64,000 nucleotides of DNA from Eurosta solidaginis (GCF_040869045.1 NC_090319.1:340360302-340424301); one strand, 5' to 3'; numbered from the stretch's first letter, positions 11,245 to 22,273 are shown. The notes: a model not told the origin generated them from the sequence alone. A program made the numbers and translations.

Positions 11245-11847
11245 CTGGTCATATGAAATGATAACGAAAATGGTGTTAAATCTAGCAAGAAAAGTTTAAA
11301 ATTTTTAGAGCAATAGACTTTCTTGGCTATTTTATCTTAAACACAACAGCAGACTCAGACTCGAAGGCACAATTTGAATTTGGATAAGATAGTTACTAGG
11401 GTGGAGTGAATTTATTTTTTTTCGAAATCGCTTTTAGCAGATTTCCAGAAAGTTGCCTTTCTAGAACAGAAATAAGGTTGACAATTTTTATTTCACTCAT
11501 CGTATGTTTAGAGGTGCCCCAACGCAACTAAACTTGAAATAGACGGTAGGTAAAATTTTTTCTTTTTTTTTGTCATTGATTTACTTTCGCTTGTTGTTAT
11601 TGTGCTCATTGATTTCAAAGCCTACTTATTTTCATAGCCTAATATGTGCCTGTAAAACTCTTACTTATACACTTGATTAGAAACAGGGCCGGATTAACCC
11701 TCAACGAGGCCCTAGGCTACCATCAATTTGGGGACCCTTTTACATGTTCATTCCCTTATTTTTTCGATTAAAAAATACAAACTTATATTTTTCATAACAA
11801 TTTTATTGTCACAATGTAATGATATCTATAAAATTACTATCTACATT

Positions 11848-12500
11848 TTAAACATGTCGTTTTCTACATATATTTTCGGCAAATTCAACAATTATATCAT
11901 CAATATCGATTTTGCTCAATAAATCTGACTCAATGCAAAGTATACCTAACATCTCGAGTCGCTCTTGTCGCTTTTTAGCTCTTTCAGCAGCTTTGATTCT
12001 TTTTAATTGCGAGAAGGATCGTTCGGCAGAACAATTTGTGCTCATTAATGTTAAAAAAACTTGAAGAGCTATTTCTGTGTAGGAAATACATCGACGAATT
12101 GATCTTTAATTAGAATCTTATACAAATGACTATGAGTTTTCTGTGCATCACTGTATCTAGAGTTCACGTAACTTTGGAATTGTTTCGCTTCAATGAAAAT
12201 TTCTTCGAAATCTCTAGAATAAAAACGAACTAAGCTATTTATAGCTTCGGGGAGGTCTCCATCACTTGGAGAAAAGTTGATGAGAAATGAAAATCTCTCT
12301 GAAACTTCGGTATATATTTCGCACGTCGTTTGATTTCACTGTGAAGATTGTCGATGATTTCGAGGAAACGTTTTGTCCTAAAATCATCGCGAGGCGAAAA
12401 TTCTACTTCTGGAGCATTTTCGTCATTAGGTTGGTTTTTTCTACGATGAGTACGTTTTACGATTTCTGTATAACGTACAAGAGGTAATAACTGCTTAGTT
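11848..12500 (-). pseudogene. Decayed hAT transposase
   Basis: The C-terminal end is clear: STNCSAERSFSQLKRIKAAE is the hAT dimerisation block (ERSFS-LK-IK). Upstream, in another frame near 12240-12385, the minus strand reads RDDFRTKRFLEIIDNLHSEI, a helical segment typical of the ZMYM1-like hAT transposases. Stops and frameshifts separate the pieces, and the N-terminal zinc finger and catalytic first residues were not found, so it is a truncated, inactive copy. Confidence 0.8.
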
Positions 12501-12544
12501 TTTTCCTCAGAAATCAGTTTGAAAGCGTGGTTACTTTTGTGAAG

Positions 12545-12700
12545 TACGCGATATTGACGTATAATTGTACTAGTCCCAAAGTAGACTAAATAAATACCAT
12601 ATTACAATACTGAATATTGGAGTTATTTACTCAACATTTCAGCGATACGAAAATATCAGGAAATTCCCAAATTCATTACAATACATTCATTAATTTTCAT
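12545..12700. repeat. Decayed LTR end scrap
   Basis: CAATACTGAATATTGGAG, TTATTTACTCAACATTTCAG and a following ATTCATTACA-type end parallel the LTR 3' end at 30.99-31.09 kb (ATTCAATATTGGAGTTATTT, then TTCGTTACA). The match is short and diverged. Confidence 0.5.
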
Positions 12701-13489
12701 CCATCATTAATCATTCATCATTCTAGCTGAAATTTCCTCTTGAAGGCTTTACACCCTCTGTTCCAAAAATAACCAAAATTTTTCAAAATAAAAACAACCA
12801 GTGTACATTTTGAGATAATTCGTTTTCATTATTTAATATACTCTCCTTTAACTTCGATACACTTATTTGCATGCTCATACAATTTGCCAAATGAGTCGGA
12901 AATTTCCTACCTTGTCTAGTTCGTCGGTCTTGCCTTTTGAATTCGGTCAATTGAGATTTATTTATTTGAGTAAAATTTATTTTCAGTTCTGATTATATTT
13001 TTCTTTCACTCTATAGAATTTTATGTTTGTAAGAAAATTTAAGAAGTATTTTTCATTTTTCTGGGGCCCCAGGCAACTGCCTATTCTGCCTACTTGTTAA
13101 TCCGGCCCTGATTAGAAACATACTATTATGAGCTTTGTAAAATCGCGGTTATGTTGCTCAATTTCTTGGGGCTGAGGGCACCAAAACGCCATCCAACGAA
13201 AATAATATTTGGTGGTTTTGGTGAACTCTTATAAAGACAACTTTTCATTGCCAGGCCATTACAAAAAAAAAAAAAAAAAAAAAAAAATCCATAGGGTATT
13301 ACTCCACCCTAATAGTTACACCGGTCTATAAAAGAAAAAAAGTGGCCTAATTTGGCCAAACCAGAATTTTCCAGGCATAAATTTAATGATTTAGAGTTTT
13401 CTCTGTCATCAATTATGACTTGCTCGAAGAAGTTTCGTCTAAACTGATAAGGAGAAATCATTATTCATAATTTTTGAGAGGATCTTACT

Positions 13490-14530
13490 AAATATATTTT
13501 AGGTTGCGGCAAAGGCAGCCCACCCTCCTCTCATTTAAATATTGCTCATGGATACTGAATTCCGACTGGCCTGAGCGAAGTTTTTCAATGTTTTTTTGTA
13601 TTCCAGGACACTTTCTTATGAAGCACTGTTTGAGATTATTGCCTTAATCGACGCCTGACTATCTATATATATATATTGACGGGACAGTTTAGTTTAAGCA
13701 CATCCCCTACAGAATTTATGCTGTTTTCTTCACGGATGTAACTTCCGCCTGAAAGACGCTCCAGTAATATGGCAGCCTGTGTGAACTTTTTATTACTGGA
13801 TCGACACAGTAAACAGCAGACACGACCCCTTTCGTTAATTCGGAACCATCGGTATACACGCGTATAGCACGTTCTGCCCATTCTTCACCCTGGCGCCAAT
13901 CATCCATTCAATTATTGCCCCCAGAAGCTCAGCACGGGACCATATATTTCGTTTGCCCGATATTATATGGCGCTACAATGCTGCGGCCATACGGTCTGCA
14001 CTCAAGCTGCCCCGAGGCCTTAAGCCTTATTGCAGTGGCTAACGCAATATTTTTGGTCATTAGGTCCATAGGCGGGGTGTGCAGAATGATGTGCAATACT
14101 AATGTCGGACCCCCTACAACCATCTATCTACGATGACTGCTATATATTTTTTGCTACATTTTTCTCGTAGGGTTATCCCTATTAGCTAAGGCTTCGATCA
14201 AATAGGGACCTTATATTTCTTAGTAAAGAGTTTAGGTCGGGTTTTTCGGCGTTGGGCTGATGCCCTGTTATGTACATCCTGAATGCCTGAACCAAAATGG
14301 ATCTGATTGTTGGTAGGCATATGCCGCTTACGACGACTGAAACATCATCTGCATATGCCGTAAGTTTGACGGGTTCTCCGTCGAAACGCCTAAGAAATTG
14401 GTTGATAACCAGCGACCACAGCATTGGTGACAAAACCCCACCTTGCAGCGTTTCTATGTTTACAGATTTTGTGGCCTTAGGTCTCCATTGCGGCGTAATC
14501 GTTCTGCAGCTCAACATAGGACCGATCTAA
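13490..14530 (-). pseudogene. Decayed non-LTR element: RT and RNase H pieces
   Basis: The minus strand carries QGGVLSPMLWSLVINQFLRR and LTAYADDVSVVVSG (reverse transcriptase, 14182-14517), then AIRLKASGQLECRPYGRS before the RNase H start, RVYTDGSELTKGVVSAVYCVD (first RNase H Asp block, near 13800-13880) and LPYYWSVFQAEVTS. Frames shift between blocks and large parts are missing. The RLKASGQLECRPYG stretch links it to copies at 19.0-19.2, 58.5-58.6 and 61.3-62.3 kb: one family with many dead copies. Confidence 0.8.
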
Positions 14531-15083
14531 TTTGTTAAGGCCGGATGAACTTAAATATAAGTCTTGGTAAAATGTTTGAGAAGTGACACACTTGCGATTG
14601 TTGCCCGAACAAAATACATCACGTGCTTTTATTTTTAATTTTGGTGCAGACCGCTTATTTCAGTGGAGGCATTTGTAGTTTTAGTTAGGGGTGTGGCTGT
14701 TTGTGATCCGAAGCAGTGTAGCGCCTAATCAATTTTGCGATAGTTGCTCAGATATAACCATACTCACTCATTGAGAACATCGGTAGGTATTAGTGCTCTT
14801 GAGTTGGATGTCTTTAATGGCCTGATATACAAATTTCCATAGCCTTGTAGCAAAAAATTTGCCTGATGGGTATAGTGAAGTGTTCTCTGATGGAAAGTCC
14901 ACTGCCATTACAAGATGATGTTAGGGAGACATCAAAAGACATTACATCTTGCTCAGCGCTAACACTACTGTGCTCTGTCTAAATCTTGCAACCTGACTCA
15001 AAATTGGCGAGCTAATCGCTGAAGACATCTCGTTTATCGATGGTCTATTAACAAAGCTTTTGGTACACAAGAGTTATACTTAC
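14531..15083. other. Intron stretch, nothing recognised
   Basis: No coding, repeat or RNA signal was recognised between the non-LTR fragment and exon G. Confidence 0.5.
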
Positions 15084-15320
15084 CTGTATAAATCCGCACT
15101 CTATAGAGTCCTGGTCATAAATAATAGCTTCTGGAGTTTCAGTGATATCAGCAACATTCGAATACATTGGCAATAAAGCATCATACATAAAACAAAATTG
15201 TACAACCATATTTAATTCTGTTTGCGGAATGACCATTTTTAAAGGGTTGCCCTGTGAAGTGCCATCTACGCCTTCCAATATGAAAGCGATCGATTGAACG
15301 ATTATTTTTTCGTAAAAATC
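15084..15320 (-). CDS. DNAH10: Dynein heavy chain exon G: AAA2-AAA3 linker
   Basis: A 79-codon exon, phase 0, with acceptor TTGAATCAG and donor GTAAGT. It opens DFYEKIIVQSIAFILEGVDG and holds LKMVIPQTELNMVVQFCFMYDALLP, corresponding to the VPQTDLN segment of axonemal dyneins. It ends DSIECGFIQ, which joins the CVYNSLGATL exon. The segment EGVDG followed by IPQTELNMV is closest in my memory to DNAH10. The 71 bp intron upstream is the only short one in the window. Confidence 0.92.
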
Positions 15321-15391
15321 CTGATTCAATTAAAAGAAAATTATAGTATGATATTTAAAATGAATTTTATATTAAACGGAGTCACAATTAC

Positions 15392-15532
15392 ATTTAATAT
15401 TTCGTGCTCGCCCTTTGGTCGCGTCAAAAGCCATCGCTGCCAATATGGAGCGTAACGAAGATTTTTTGGATCCACATAAACCATGCCAGCGCGTGACACA
15501 GTGGCAGGTGATGCGTACCATAAGTTACCGAC
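15392..15532 (-). CDS. DNAH10: Dynein heavy chain exon F: end of AAA2
   Basis: A 47-codon exon, phase 0, beginning VGNLWYASPATVSRAGMVYV after acceptor TTTTTCAG and ending EHEILN at a donor GTAATT. The ASPATVSR-GM-Y motif is universal in dynein heavy chains (sensor II region of AAA2), and DPKNLRYAPYWQRWLL follows as expected. The donor is less perfect than the others (AAT before GTAATT), but the short 71 bp intron behind it and the next exon fit well. Confidence 0.93.
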
Positions 15533-15839
15533 CTGAAAAATAATAACGAGATGAATATATGTGAATGAGATTATATATGAATATACATTAGGGTTTACCG
15601 GATATCGTAGTTGTATACCGAAAAAATAGATAGAAATGTACAGCAGCGCACACGAAAATAGCAAAGACAAATTTTAGAAAAGTGCATCAACTAAACTATT
15701 CTTTTTTGTTTCCGATAATTTAGAAAAGGCCTTTATGAATTTTGTATTTTAAACTATGTAATCCAATCTCAAAAACATTATAAAAAATTCTAAATTTCGA
15801 GAAAGTTTTACTTTTCGTCTAGAGTGAATAGAACAACAG
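15533..15839. other. Intron start after exon F acceptor side, nothing recognised
   Basis: AT-rich DNA; the part near 15700-15830 vaguely resembles AT-rich stretches at 47.1, 55.6 and 63.3 kb but has no clear boundary. Confidence 0.4.
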
Positions 15840-16560
15840 TGAATAAGAGATGCAGAGATATACACAGCAGTGAAGAGCGCATATATATAACTAATATTTA
15901 ATATAAGATACAGCATCGAGAAATATATCAGGAACTATTCGAGACGGCTGCCGGTGAAATGTCTAGACCCTGGGAGAAATAGGCGAACGGGGCAACTGAG
16001 AGTGTAAATGCAGAGCAAGCTGAGGAATAATTAATTAGTTGTGAGGTACTAATACCATAGTAGTGTTGTAAAAAAAATATTTTGCTTTATAAAATTTTTG
16101 AGTAATTTATTCTACAGTTAAGCGATTCGAAATATAACAGGCGGTACAGAATTATAGAGGATTTCTTTAACCTCGTTACAGTAGTGATTTTTGGCAATTT
16201 TGTCCGAGGCGTGTTTTATATTTTATTCTACAGGAAGTGTGCATAGCATTTTGAGAGACCTATAACGTATACTTTGATGGACTAAAATGGATTGGACTAC
16301 AAAGCTGTATACTTAAAATTACAGGAAAGAATTGTTGAATTCCAAAAACAGAATGTAATTTACGATAAAGAAGTGGAAGGGCTGGTGGGGATTTTACAGT
16401 ACATACGGATGTTACAAAAAATGGGTCTGCAAGCAAGGTTGAGCTTTACTGGACGTATTTGTAGGTCAGCAAAGTCTATGGAGTTCCTAAATATTGCGCC
16501 GTTCTATGCGATGGTTTGCGGCACAGATGTTGTACTCTACATCTGAATTCTTTGGATTAT
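15840..16560 (+). mobile_element. Decayed LTR retrotransposon start (LTR end and gag start)
   Basis: ATTTATTCTACAGTTAAGCG and ATTCG further on, followed by CTCGTTACAG, parallel the LTR end of the 31 kb element (TTATTTATTCAACAGTTTAGTG ... TTCGTTACA in shortened form). An 84-residue open stretch follows (16292-16546), with MDYKAVYLKLQERIVEFQKQ, helical and charged like an LTR gag start. Nothing of pol was found. Old and truncated. Confidence 0.5.
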
Positions 16561-16889
16561 GCAAGAACAGAGGTCAGTTTATTTGTTGATATCTATCTGC
16601 AGAAAAACGGACTACAATTTTGCGGGTGTACGGTCATTAGATAGTCTGACTACATAAGGGTAAAAAATTTGAGCTTTCTCTCCTACTTAATTTCATGTAG
16701 TAGATACAAAGTACGAGAGTCGCTGGTATGTCAAACCACTGTATTCAAAACAACCACGGGATATCTTCTTATGTATGTCGCCGTTACATCATCTACAAAG
16801 TGAGGATTGTAACAGTCATCTTCTTGACATCAGTAATCTCCGCAAGCACTACGAAGAAATCTGGCACACAAGAATTCAGTCGTTTGAGT

Positions 16890-17320
16890 AAAAAGAGCAT
16901 ATTATGAGTTGATATTGGGAGAAAAACGAGGCCAGGACAATGTTTGGTGAGGTCTCGAGGAAAGCCTATGTCCCTTATCATTTCCTCCGGCCTAAAAAAT
17001 ATGTCGTTTTCTGCAGGTGGTCGCACTAGTACCTAATTCGTGCTTGCAAACGGAACGCACCGGATCTGTGTCCGGAAAGGAGCTTCAACATCGATAAAAC
17101 TCCCCAAAACCTTCAGCGATTCTGTTGTAAAAAAATGTGATTCATTCAGGAGGATCGGTAGCGAAAGATCAAATATATCGGGTGTGAAGGCACACATGGT
17201 GGATGTGACCCAGCAAACGAACGGGCCGTGAGCCAATACGCCATTTCGCGTTATAATGCGAAGCTCATTGAAAAGGGACACCATTAGCTGGTCCCGGTGC
17301 ATATTTTAATTTGGAACATG
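16890..17320 (-). repeat. Interspersed repeat C, minus-strand copy
   Basis: Read on the minus strand, CCGGTGCGTTCCG, AAGCACGAATTAGG, TGCGACCACCTG and GAAAACGA follow in the same order as CCGGTACGTTCCGG, AAGCACCATTAAGG, CCCGACCATCTCG and GAACGATTTAG in the copy at 47.2-47.5 kb. Class unknown. The open frames over it have no recognisable domain. Confidence 0.6.
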
Positions 17321-18109
17321 AAATCCGCATCAGAGATTTTTATCGCATAAGGAGGTCTAAACTCTTCGGTTGTAGCTGGTGAAGACATTATTTTGTTTGA
17401 ATTTTTATATATCGTTAATAGTAGGGGTGGAAAATGTGAAAACTTTTAAACGGACACAAGGATAGCAATACTTAAAACAGTTCCCCGATATCCGGAACCC
17501 GTTGATGCAGGGCTCTGAAAATATTAAAAAATATATTTAAGGCCGGCTTCTGTAACACTTCTTTTTCTATAGATATTATGTTCTGCATCGACTTATTGCC
17601 TTGCCATTTATGGAAAATGTCTTGAAAATGTTGAACTTATTTGCCAATGTCTTCATAATGGGCATCCCGGTTTGATTCTTGCATTATGGCTCAATCTAAT
17701 AATTTCCGCATAAAAATATGGTACACCCTAATGTACATTCATACATGCCTGTATGTTTGGCCTTTGTTGGTGCAGATATTTAAGTTTTGTGCAAAAAGTC
17801 AACCTGCTCATTACAAAGCCATTTAGCACTGAGGCCGCACAAATTTCATTTCAAAGCTTTTGTATCCATCTATATGAATGTGTATGTGGGGGTGCTTGTG
17901 TTGGCATTTGTGCTTGCGTTCCCCTATATACAATATTGGCAAATACCAACGCAGTTTTTTCACAAATACACCTGATGTTCGTCATTGTCTGTCGCAAGCT
18001 TTCAAAGTGCATCGCGACTAACCAAATGGAGTATGTCCTTCAAAGCATACACTTGGGTAATGTGTGTAGAGGTGTTTGTGTGTGTATATGTCAGTGTGTT
18101 GGTGCTCAC
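17321..18109. other. Intron stretch with GT-rich end, nothing else recognised
   Basis: No coding signal. The last part (about 17880-18105) is rich in GTGT repeats, which read as CA repeats at the start of the dynein intron behind exon E. Confidence 0.5.
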
Positions 18110-18253
18110 CTCAAAAAGCAATGCACAGTAGCTTTCCAATCTAATGCGCTCACCATTCGCTAATGTCAACAGCTTATTATCATCCATAACGGAGTTCATG
18201 TTCTCAATCCACAGCGCATCTACGTCACCATCAAAGCAGACGTAACGTCGTTC
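18110..18253 (-). CDS. DNAH10: Dynein heavy chain exon E: AAA2 Walker B
   Basis: A 48-codon exon, phase 0, acceptor AATCGACAG, donor GTGAGC. It starts ERRYVCFDGDVDALWIENMN and continues SVMDDNKLLTLANGERIRL and ESYCALLFE. FDGDVD is the AAA2 Walker B motif; W-E-MNSVMDDNK-LTL-NGERI is nearly invariant in dynein heavy chains. The reading frame runs on into a CA-repeat-rich intron start, which is not part of the protein. The splice to the next exon restores ALLFE-VGNLWYASPATVSR, the family sequence. Confidence 0.95.
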
Positions 18254-18387
18254 CTGTCGATTAAAGAAAGTGAATAGCAGTTATTAAAAAACAGAAAAAA
18301 ATTTTAAAATTTACAACAACAATAATAGTGCAAAAGGTATTATATTATATATTATATACCCATTTTCTTGTTGAAATGCAATAATTA

Positions 18388-18900
18388 TACTCAGCTGAGC
18401 AGAACTCACAGAGTATATCAATTTTGTTCGCAGAACGGTACCCCGTAACGGCATAAACTAATCGAGATATGTAGATATAGACTTCCGTATATCAAAATGA
18501 TCTGGGCGAAAAAAGAAATTCATTTAGCCACGTCAGTCCGTCCGTAAACATGATAACGTGAGTAAATTTTAAGGTATCTTAATGAAATTTGGTATGTTAG
18601 TTCCTGGGCACTCATCTCAGATCGCTATTTAAAATGAACGAAATGGGGCTATAACCACGCCCACTTTTTCGATGTCGAAAATTTCGAAAAACCGAAAAAG
18701 TGCAATAATGCATTACCAAAGACGGATAAAGCGATGAAACTTGGTAGGTGGGTTGATCTTAGGGCGCAGAATAGAATATTTTGGACAATGGACGTGGCAC
18801 CGCCCACTTTCAAAAGAAGGTAATTTAAAAATTTGCAAGCTGTAATTTGGCAGCTGAGTATGTAATGTTGGGTTACACCCGAACCTAGCCTCCCTTATTT
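18388..18900 (-). mobile_element. Family A repeat, short internally deleted copy
   Basis: TATACTCAGCTGAGCAGA at one end and CAGCTGAGTATGTAATG with GGTTACACCCGAAC at the other mark both termini of the family in reverse orientation. The interior keeps CACTCATCTCAGATCGC and the CCACTTTTTCGATGTCG phrase but lacks the 130 bp array. Confidence 0.75.
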
Positions 18901-18999
18901 GTTTTTTTTTTTTCAATTCTAATGCTCAGTTTCATACATTGCTATTTTAATCGTATTTATGATCAGCAATGCTTCCCTACTTAATATGTAAAAATTTTT

Positions 19000-19560
19000 T
19001 TGATTGGGAGCCCAAAAAATGCCCCGACAGCAGCATTGCAAGCCATTCTATACATCCCGACTGCAAACCTAATGCCCAATAATATAGTGTTAAAAACTGC
19101 AACTAAGCTTAAGGCGTCAGAGCAGCTAGAGTGCAGGCCTTATGGTCATAGCAACATTTGATAATTATGAGCTTCCAAAGGGATCTCGGAGTCACAGTAG
19201 AGACGGTGGGTTGGCAAAAAGGGTGCTGAAATGGCAGAAAAATTCGACGGTTCCAAATTAACAGAAGGGATCGGGTCTGATTTTTACTGTTGCCGTGAAG
19301 AAAGCAGCTTACGTCCTTGACGAAGTGTGCTTAAGCTATAGTCGCGCCAATCTATTTAGCGATAGTCAGTTAGCGATTAAAGCAATTTTCTCACACAGTA
19401 CTTCATCAAGAAGTGTCCTGTGGAAGCAGCAATTAAGCTAGGTCCTAGAAAACATCAAGTAAAAGTCAAAAGGATGTAGTTAGTTTAAAACGTAAGTCCT
19501 ATTATCTACCTGTCCAGCTGTCTTCGAGTTCTGGACCTCTAACCTTCCCATCCAAGAAAC
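19000..19560 (+). pseudogene. Decayed non-LTR element: end of RT and RNase H
   Basis: On the plus strand, TKLKASEQLECRPYGHSN matches the segment before RNase H in the 13.5-14.5 kb copy, and further on FSDSQLAIKAIFSHSTSS is the third RNase H block (DSQ). Stops and gaps separate them. Confidence 0.7.
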
Positions 19561-19889
19561 AAATGCTTCAGACCCCTGAGCCAAATTATTTCCACACCCC
19601 ACTCCTCACTTGAGGATATTATTTTTAAGTTAATAGTAGGGGAAAAACTTGGTGCACAGTCATCTGGAATGAAGTCTATTACACGCCTCTCGAAGCCCTC
19701 TTATATCCTGGAAAGACGCATTTGAGTTTGGTAACGGTGCCACGGTAGCAGTATAACGCGACTGAGGCATTTCTAGTTCCGTTCCAAAATCTTGGCTTGT
19801 TGTCAAATAAAACGCCAATGTGTTTACACTATCAGACAGGAGTCTTGTAACTAATAGTACTAAATAAAATTAATACAGTATAATTGGGA

Positions 19890-20340
19890 TTACAGCTATT
19901 CCTCAGTGTTCAGATGACCAAACTGCCATACTAGGTACCCTTCCCAAAAGTCCCGCAGGGTATACGGGAATATCCCCACGGCGAGGGTTGTGGGGTCGTC
20001 ACTGACAGTTAGGTACGACTCGTCAGCATAAGCCACCACACGGTATTGACAATACTGCTGACCAGAACTCGGTTCGTAAAGAGTACCAGAGGCCAAAATG
20101 TGAACAGCGAATGGCTGTAAGTACCAATAGGCTTACTTACTTGATTCCGGTTTACAATTTAAAATATGTTGTCAGTATTATCTTCTGCTGCCTGGGCTTT
20201 TTAAGTTCATCCGCTTTTTCGCGGCCGACCAGGTAACCCTATAGACGCAACGGCTACTTAGTGAGCTAAAGTATATAGCATCTTCTTGCAGCCTTAGAGG
20301 ACGTTATTAAAGGATTCTGCGCTACTAGCTCTGTAATAAA
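19890..20340 (-). pseudogene. Decayed reverse transcriptase scrap
   Basis: Minus-strand frame with YRVVAYADESYLTVSDD, an obvious relic of the YADD box with the second Asp changed to Glu. Nothing else of the element is clear. It lies head-on to the plus-strand fragment at 19.0-19.56 kb. Confidence 0.65.
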
Positions 20341-20544
20341 AAGAAGGCCGCTGAACTACCATACCCTAGGCCGTCGAAACAAATTTTAGGAAGAGTACTT
20401 TGGGAAATAGCTTTTCCATACAGTCGCTTCTTGGCAGTAGAACGTGCCTGCCATGAAAATATTCTCAGCAAAATTTCACCTATCCCGCAGATGCAGTTCG
20501 GAGTCAGAATAAAACTTGTAGGGCTCCTGGAGTTGTAAATTTTT

Positions 20545-21086
20545 TATCGATGACAAAGATTATCCATAAGTTAACGACTTTTTTGTCGAAAAGATATTGA
20601 TTTGGTATGGAAAAGTTATATACTATTTATCGAAAAGCGGTCGATATGTTATCAAACACCTACCACTTTGTTATCAAAAAGTTATCGATTTGTTATCGGA
20701 GTGTTATCAATTTGTTATTGATGTGCTATCGATTTATTATCGAAAAGTTATCTTTTTGCTACCGACTTATCGTAAAGTTATCAATATATTATTTAAAAGT
20801 TATTAGTCTTTTATCACAAATTTATCGGTTTATAATCGAAAAGTTATTGATTTGCTATTGAATAGTTGTAGATTTCTTATCTTAAGGTTATCAATTTGGT
20901 ATAGACATGTTATGAATTTTTTAATGACGACTCATCCGTTTGTAATGAGACCGATACCGATAAAACTTCAATATAAAGTCGATTACGCATCCATAACAAG
21001 TGGTTAACAAGTCGACAACAAACCAAGAAAAATCTGATATTAAGTCGATAACTCGAAGATAATAACTTACTGTTTATAATAACTTG
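20545..21086. repeat. TTATCGAT-rich degenerate minisatellite (left part)
   Basis: Dozens of near-copies of TTATCGATTTGTTATCGAAAAG, 20-25 bp each, follow one another. The array is interrupted by the retrotransposon at 21087 and carries on behind it at 28787-28880. Similar arrays stand at 33.5-33.85 and 56.85-57.32 kb. Confidence 0.8.
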
Positions 21087-21885
21087 TGTGAGGACCCCAA
21101 AGTCGAGGACTTTGTATCCTCACAACATACACATATCCATACATTTTTCTAAAGAAGATACGTTTTGAAATAACTTGGAGTTTATATTTGAATTTACCAC
21201 TTATACATTTTTTATGAAATATACATATGTATACCTTTATGAATTATACTCTAAATACATATATTCGGTTGTACGTTGAATTGATAATTATTAAATTGAA
21301 GAGCAAATTACACTTGCGCACTTTTGCACGCAAGCCAAATATTTACATTTTCGCAAACATAAACTTTGAATATAGGATCACCCTAACATGCATTAAATAT
21401 TTGGAAAGTAGATACGCACAAAACATAAAAATGCAGCGGTCGATCAACCCTTTGCACACTCAAAATCCAATGTACCCAGTTACAAATACAACATACATAA
21501 TAACTTAAGTGAACGGAGATCAGCAGCAAGTCGTCAAAATAAGCGCCGCTACTAATTGAAATTTCGTTATACATATTTACGCACTAGCATACAACACACC
21601 AACGCACGCCATACAACAGAAGGCAGAAGCATTGGGCAAAGCAAAAACACAGTATTAGAATCAGGTGACCACAAACAAATATACAAACACACAATATATA
21701 AACCAAAGCCTGGAAAGCACGGTATGAGCAAGTACAAAGGCATTGTATTCAATAAGGAGCATTATGGTGCATGGAAATTCATGGGAAGGAAATATTTACC
21801 GGAATAACAGTTGTTTTATATTGTTAATACCATTAGTTCAAAGTTGTTATTATAAAATAACCGTTTGCCTGCGTGCAAAAATTAG

Positions 21886-21894
21886 TATATAAGG
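21886..21894 (+). promoter_or_regulatory. LTR TATA box
   Basis: TATATAAGG is the only TATA-like box well placed in the LTR. A start site about 30 bases downstream, near 21915 (ATTCAGAGA), would put all four hairpins into the transcript. The copy in the 3' LTR lies 6516 bp downstream. Confidence 0.65.
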
Positions 21895-21941
21895 GCGACG
21901 AGTTCGCATTGAAATTCAGAGATTAGGAGACAGGCATACGA

Positions 21942-22086
21942 GTCGGTAGGCTTTATCACTACCGACCAAGAGTACACCTGAAGGCTTTTTCACTTCATTT
22001 GTACTTAGAGTATACTCGTCTGGAGGCTTTATCACTCCATTCGACCGCAGAGGTTGGCCGAGGGCTTTATCACCTCCGTCACCTCT
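21942..22086 (+). ncRNA. Row of four hairpins with a shared GCTTTATCA loop
   Basis: Four stem-loops in 145 bases. Loops are GCTTTATCA (GCTTTTTCA in the second). Stems differ but all pair: GTCGGTAG/CTACCGAC (8 bp, 21942-21966); TGAAG/CTTCA with outer AGTACA/TGTACT (21971-22005); TGGAG/CTCCA (22021-22039); GAGG/CCTC with outer AGAGG/CCTCT (22049-22086). Changing stems with preserved pairing and a constant loop are the mark of selected RNA structure. Because they lie between the TATA box and the poly(A) signal, they would be in R and occur at both ends of the genomic RNA. The second copy is at 28458-28602. Function unknown; packaging, dimerisation or translation control are possibilities. Confidence 0.8.
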
Positions 22087-22134
22087 TATAGAGCAAGGAA
22101 ATCAGCCTAGGAGTAGAAAAGTAGAATTTTGTTG

Positions 22135-22140
22135 AATAAA
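22135..22140 (+). terminator. LTR poly(A) signal AATAAA
   Basis: AATAAA followed by a T-rich stretch (TAATTTTTATAACG). In the 3' LTR the same signal would end the genomic transcript about 15-30 bases further on, defining the end of R. Confidence 0.65.
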
Positions 22141-22273
22141 TAATTTTTATAACGTTTTGTATCGAACAAAACAGAGTTATTATTTCAGAAGGACCGTTAG
22201 AAACTTCTACTTCCAGGAACCCTGGACGGACTGAGATCAACCCCGGCAAGTCAAGGAAAAGTCCGTCACATTT

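Larger units (their letters stand above)
11684..13110 (-). mobile_element. hAT transposon, 1.43 kb, nested, complete ends
   Basis: Perfect 15 bp inverted repeats CAGGGCCGGATTAAC bound the element, and ATTAGAAA is duplicated at both sides (11676-11683 and 13111-13118). It contains a decayed transposase on the minus strand. The inner part near 12.58-12.69 kb carries a scrap resembling the end of the 31 kb LTR, so it may itself have received an insertion. Confidence 0.9.
11397..13311. mobile_element. hAT-type MITE (TAGGGTGGAGT ends) split by a nested hAT
   Basis: Left end TAGGGTGGAGT; right end is its reverse complement ACTCCACCCTA. The 8 bp flank ATAGTTAC is duplicated exactly (11389-11396 and 13312-13319). 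Without the nested element at 11684-13110 it would be about 480 bp. A run of 25 A lies near its right end. No coding capacity of its own. Confidence 0.87.
21087..22270 (+). repeat. 5' LTR
   Basis: Begins TGTGAGGACC and ends GTCCGTCACA, so the outer five bases TGTGA/TCACA are inverted repeats. It holds a TATA box, a poly(A) signal and the row of four hairpins. The same sequence is found 6516 bp further on. Confidence 0.95.

Noticed and set aside
16793..17302. Two adjacent minus-strand frames of 77 and 89 codons
   Set aside because: They lie over interspersed repeat C, whose other copy at 47.2 kb does not keep these frames.
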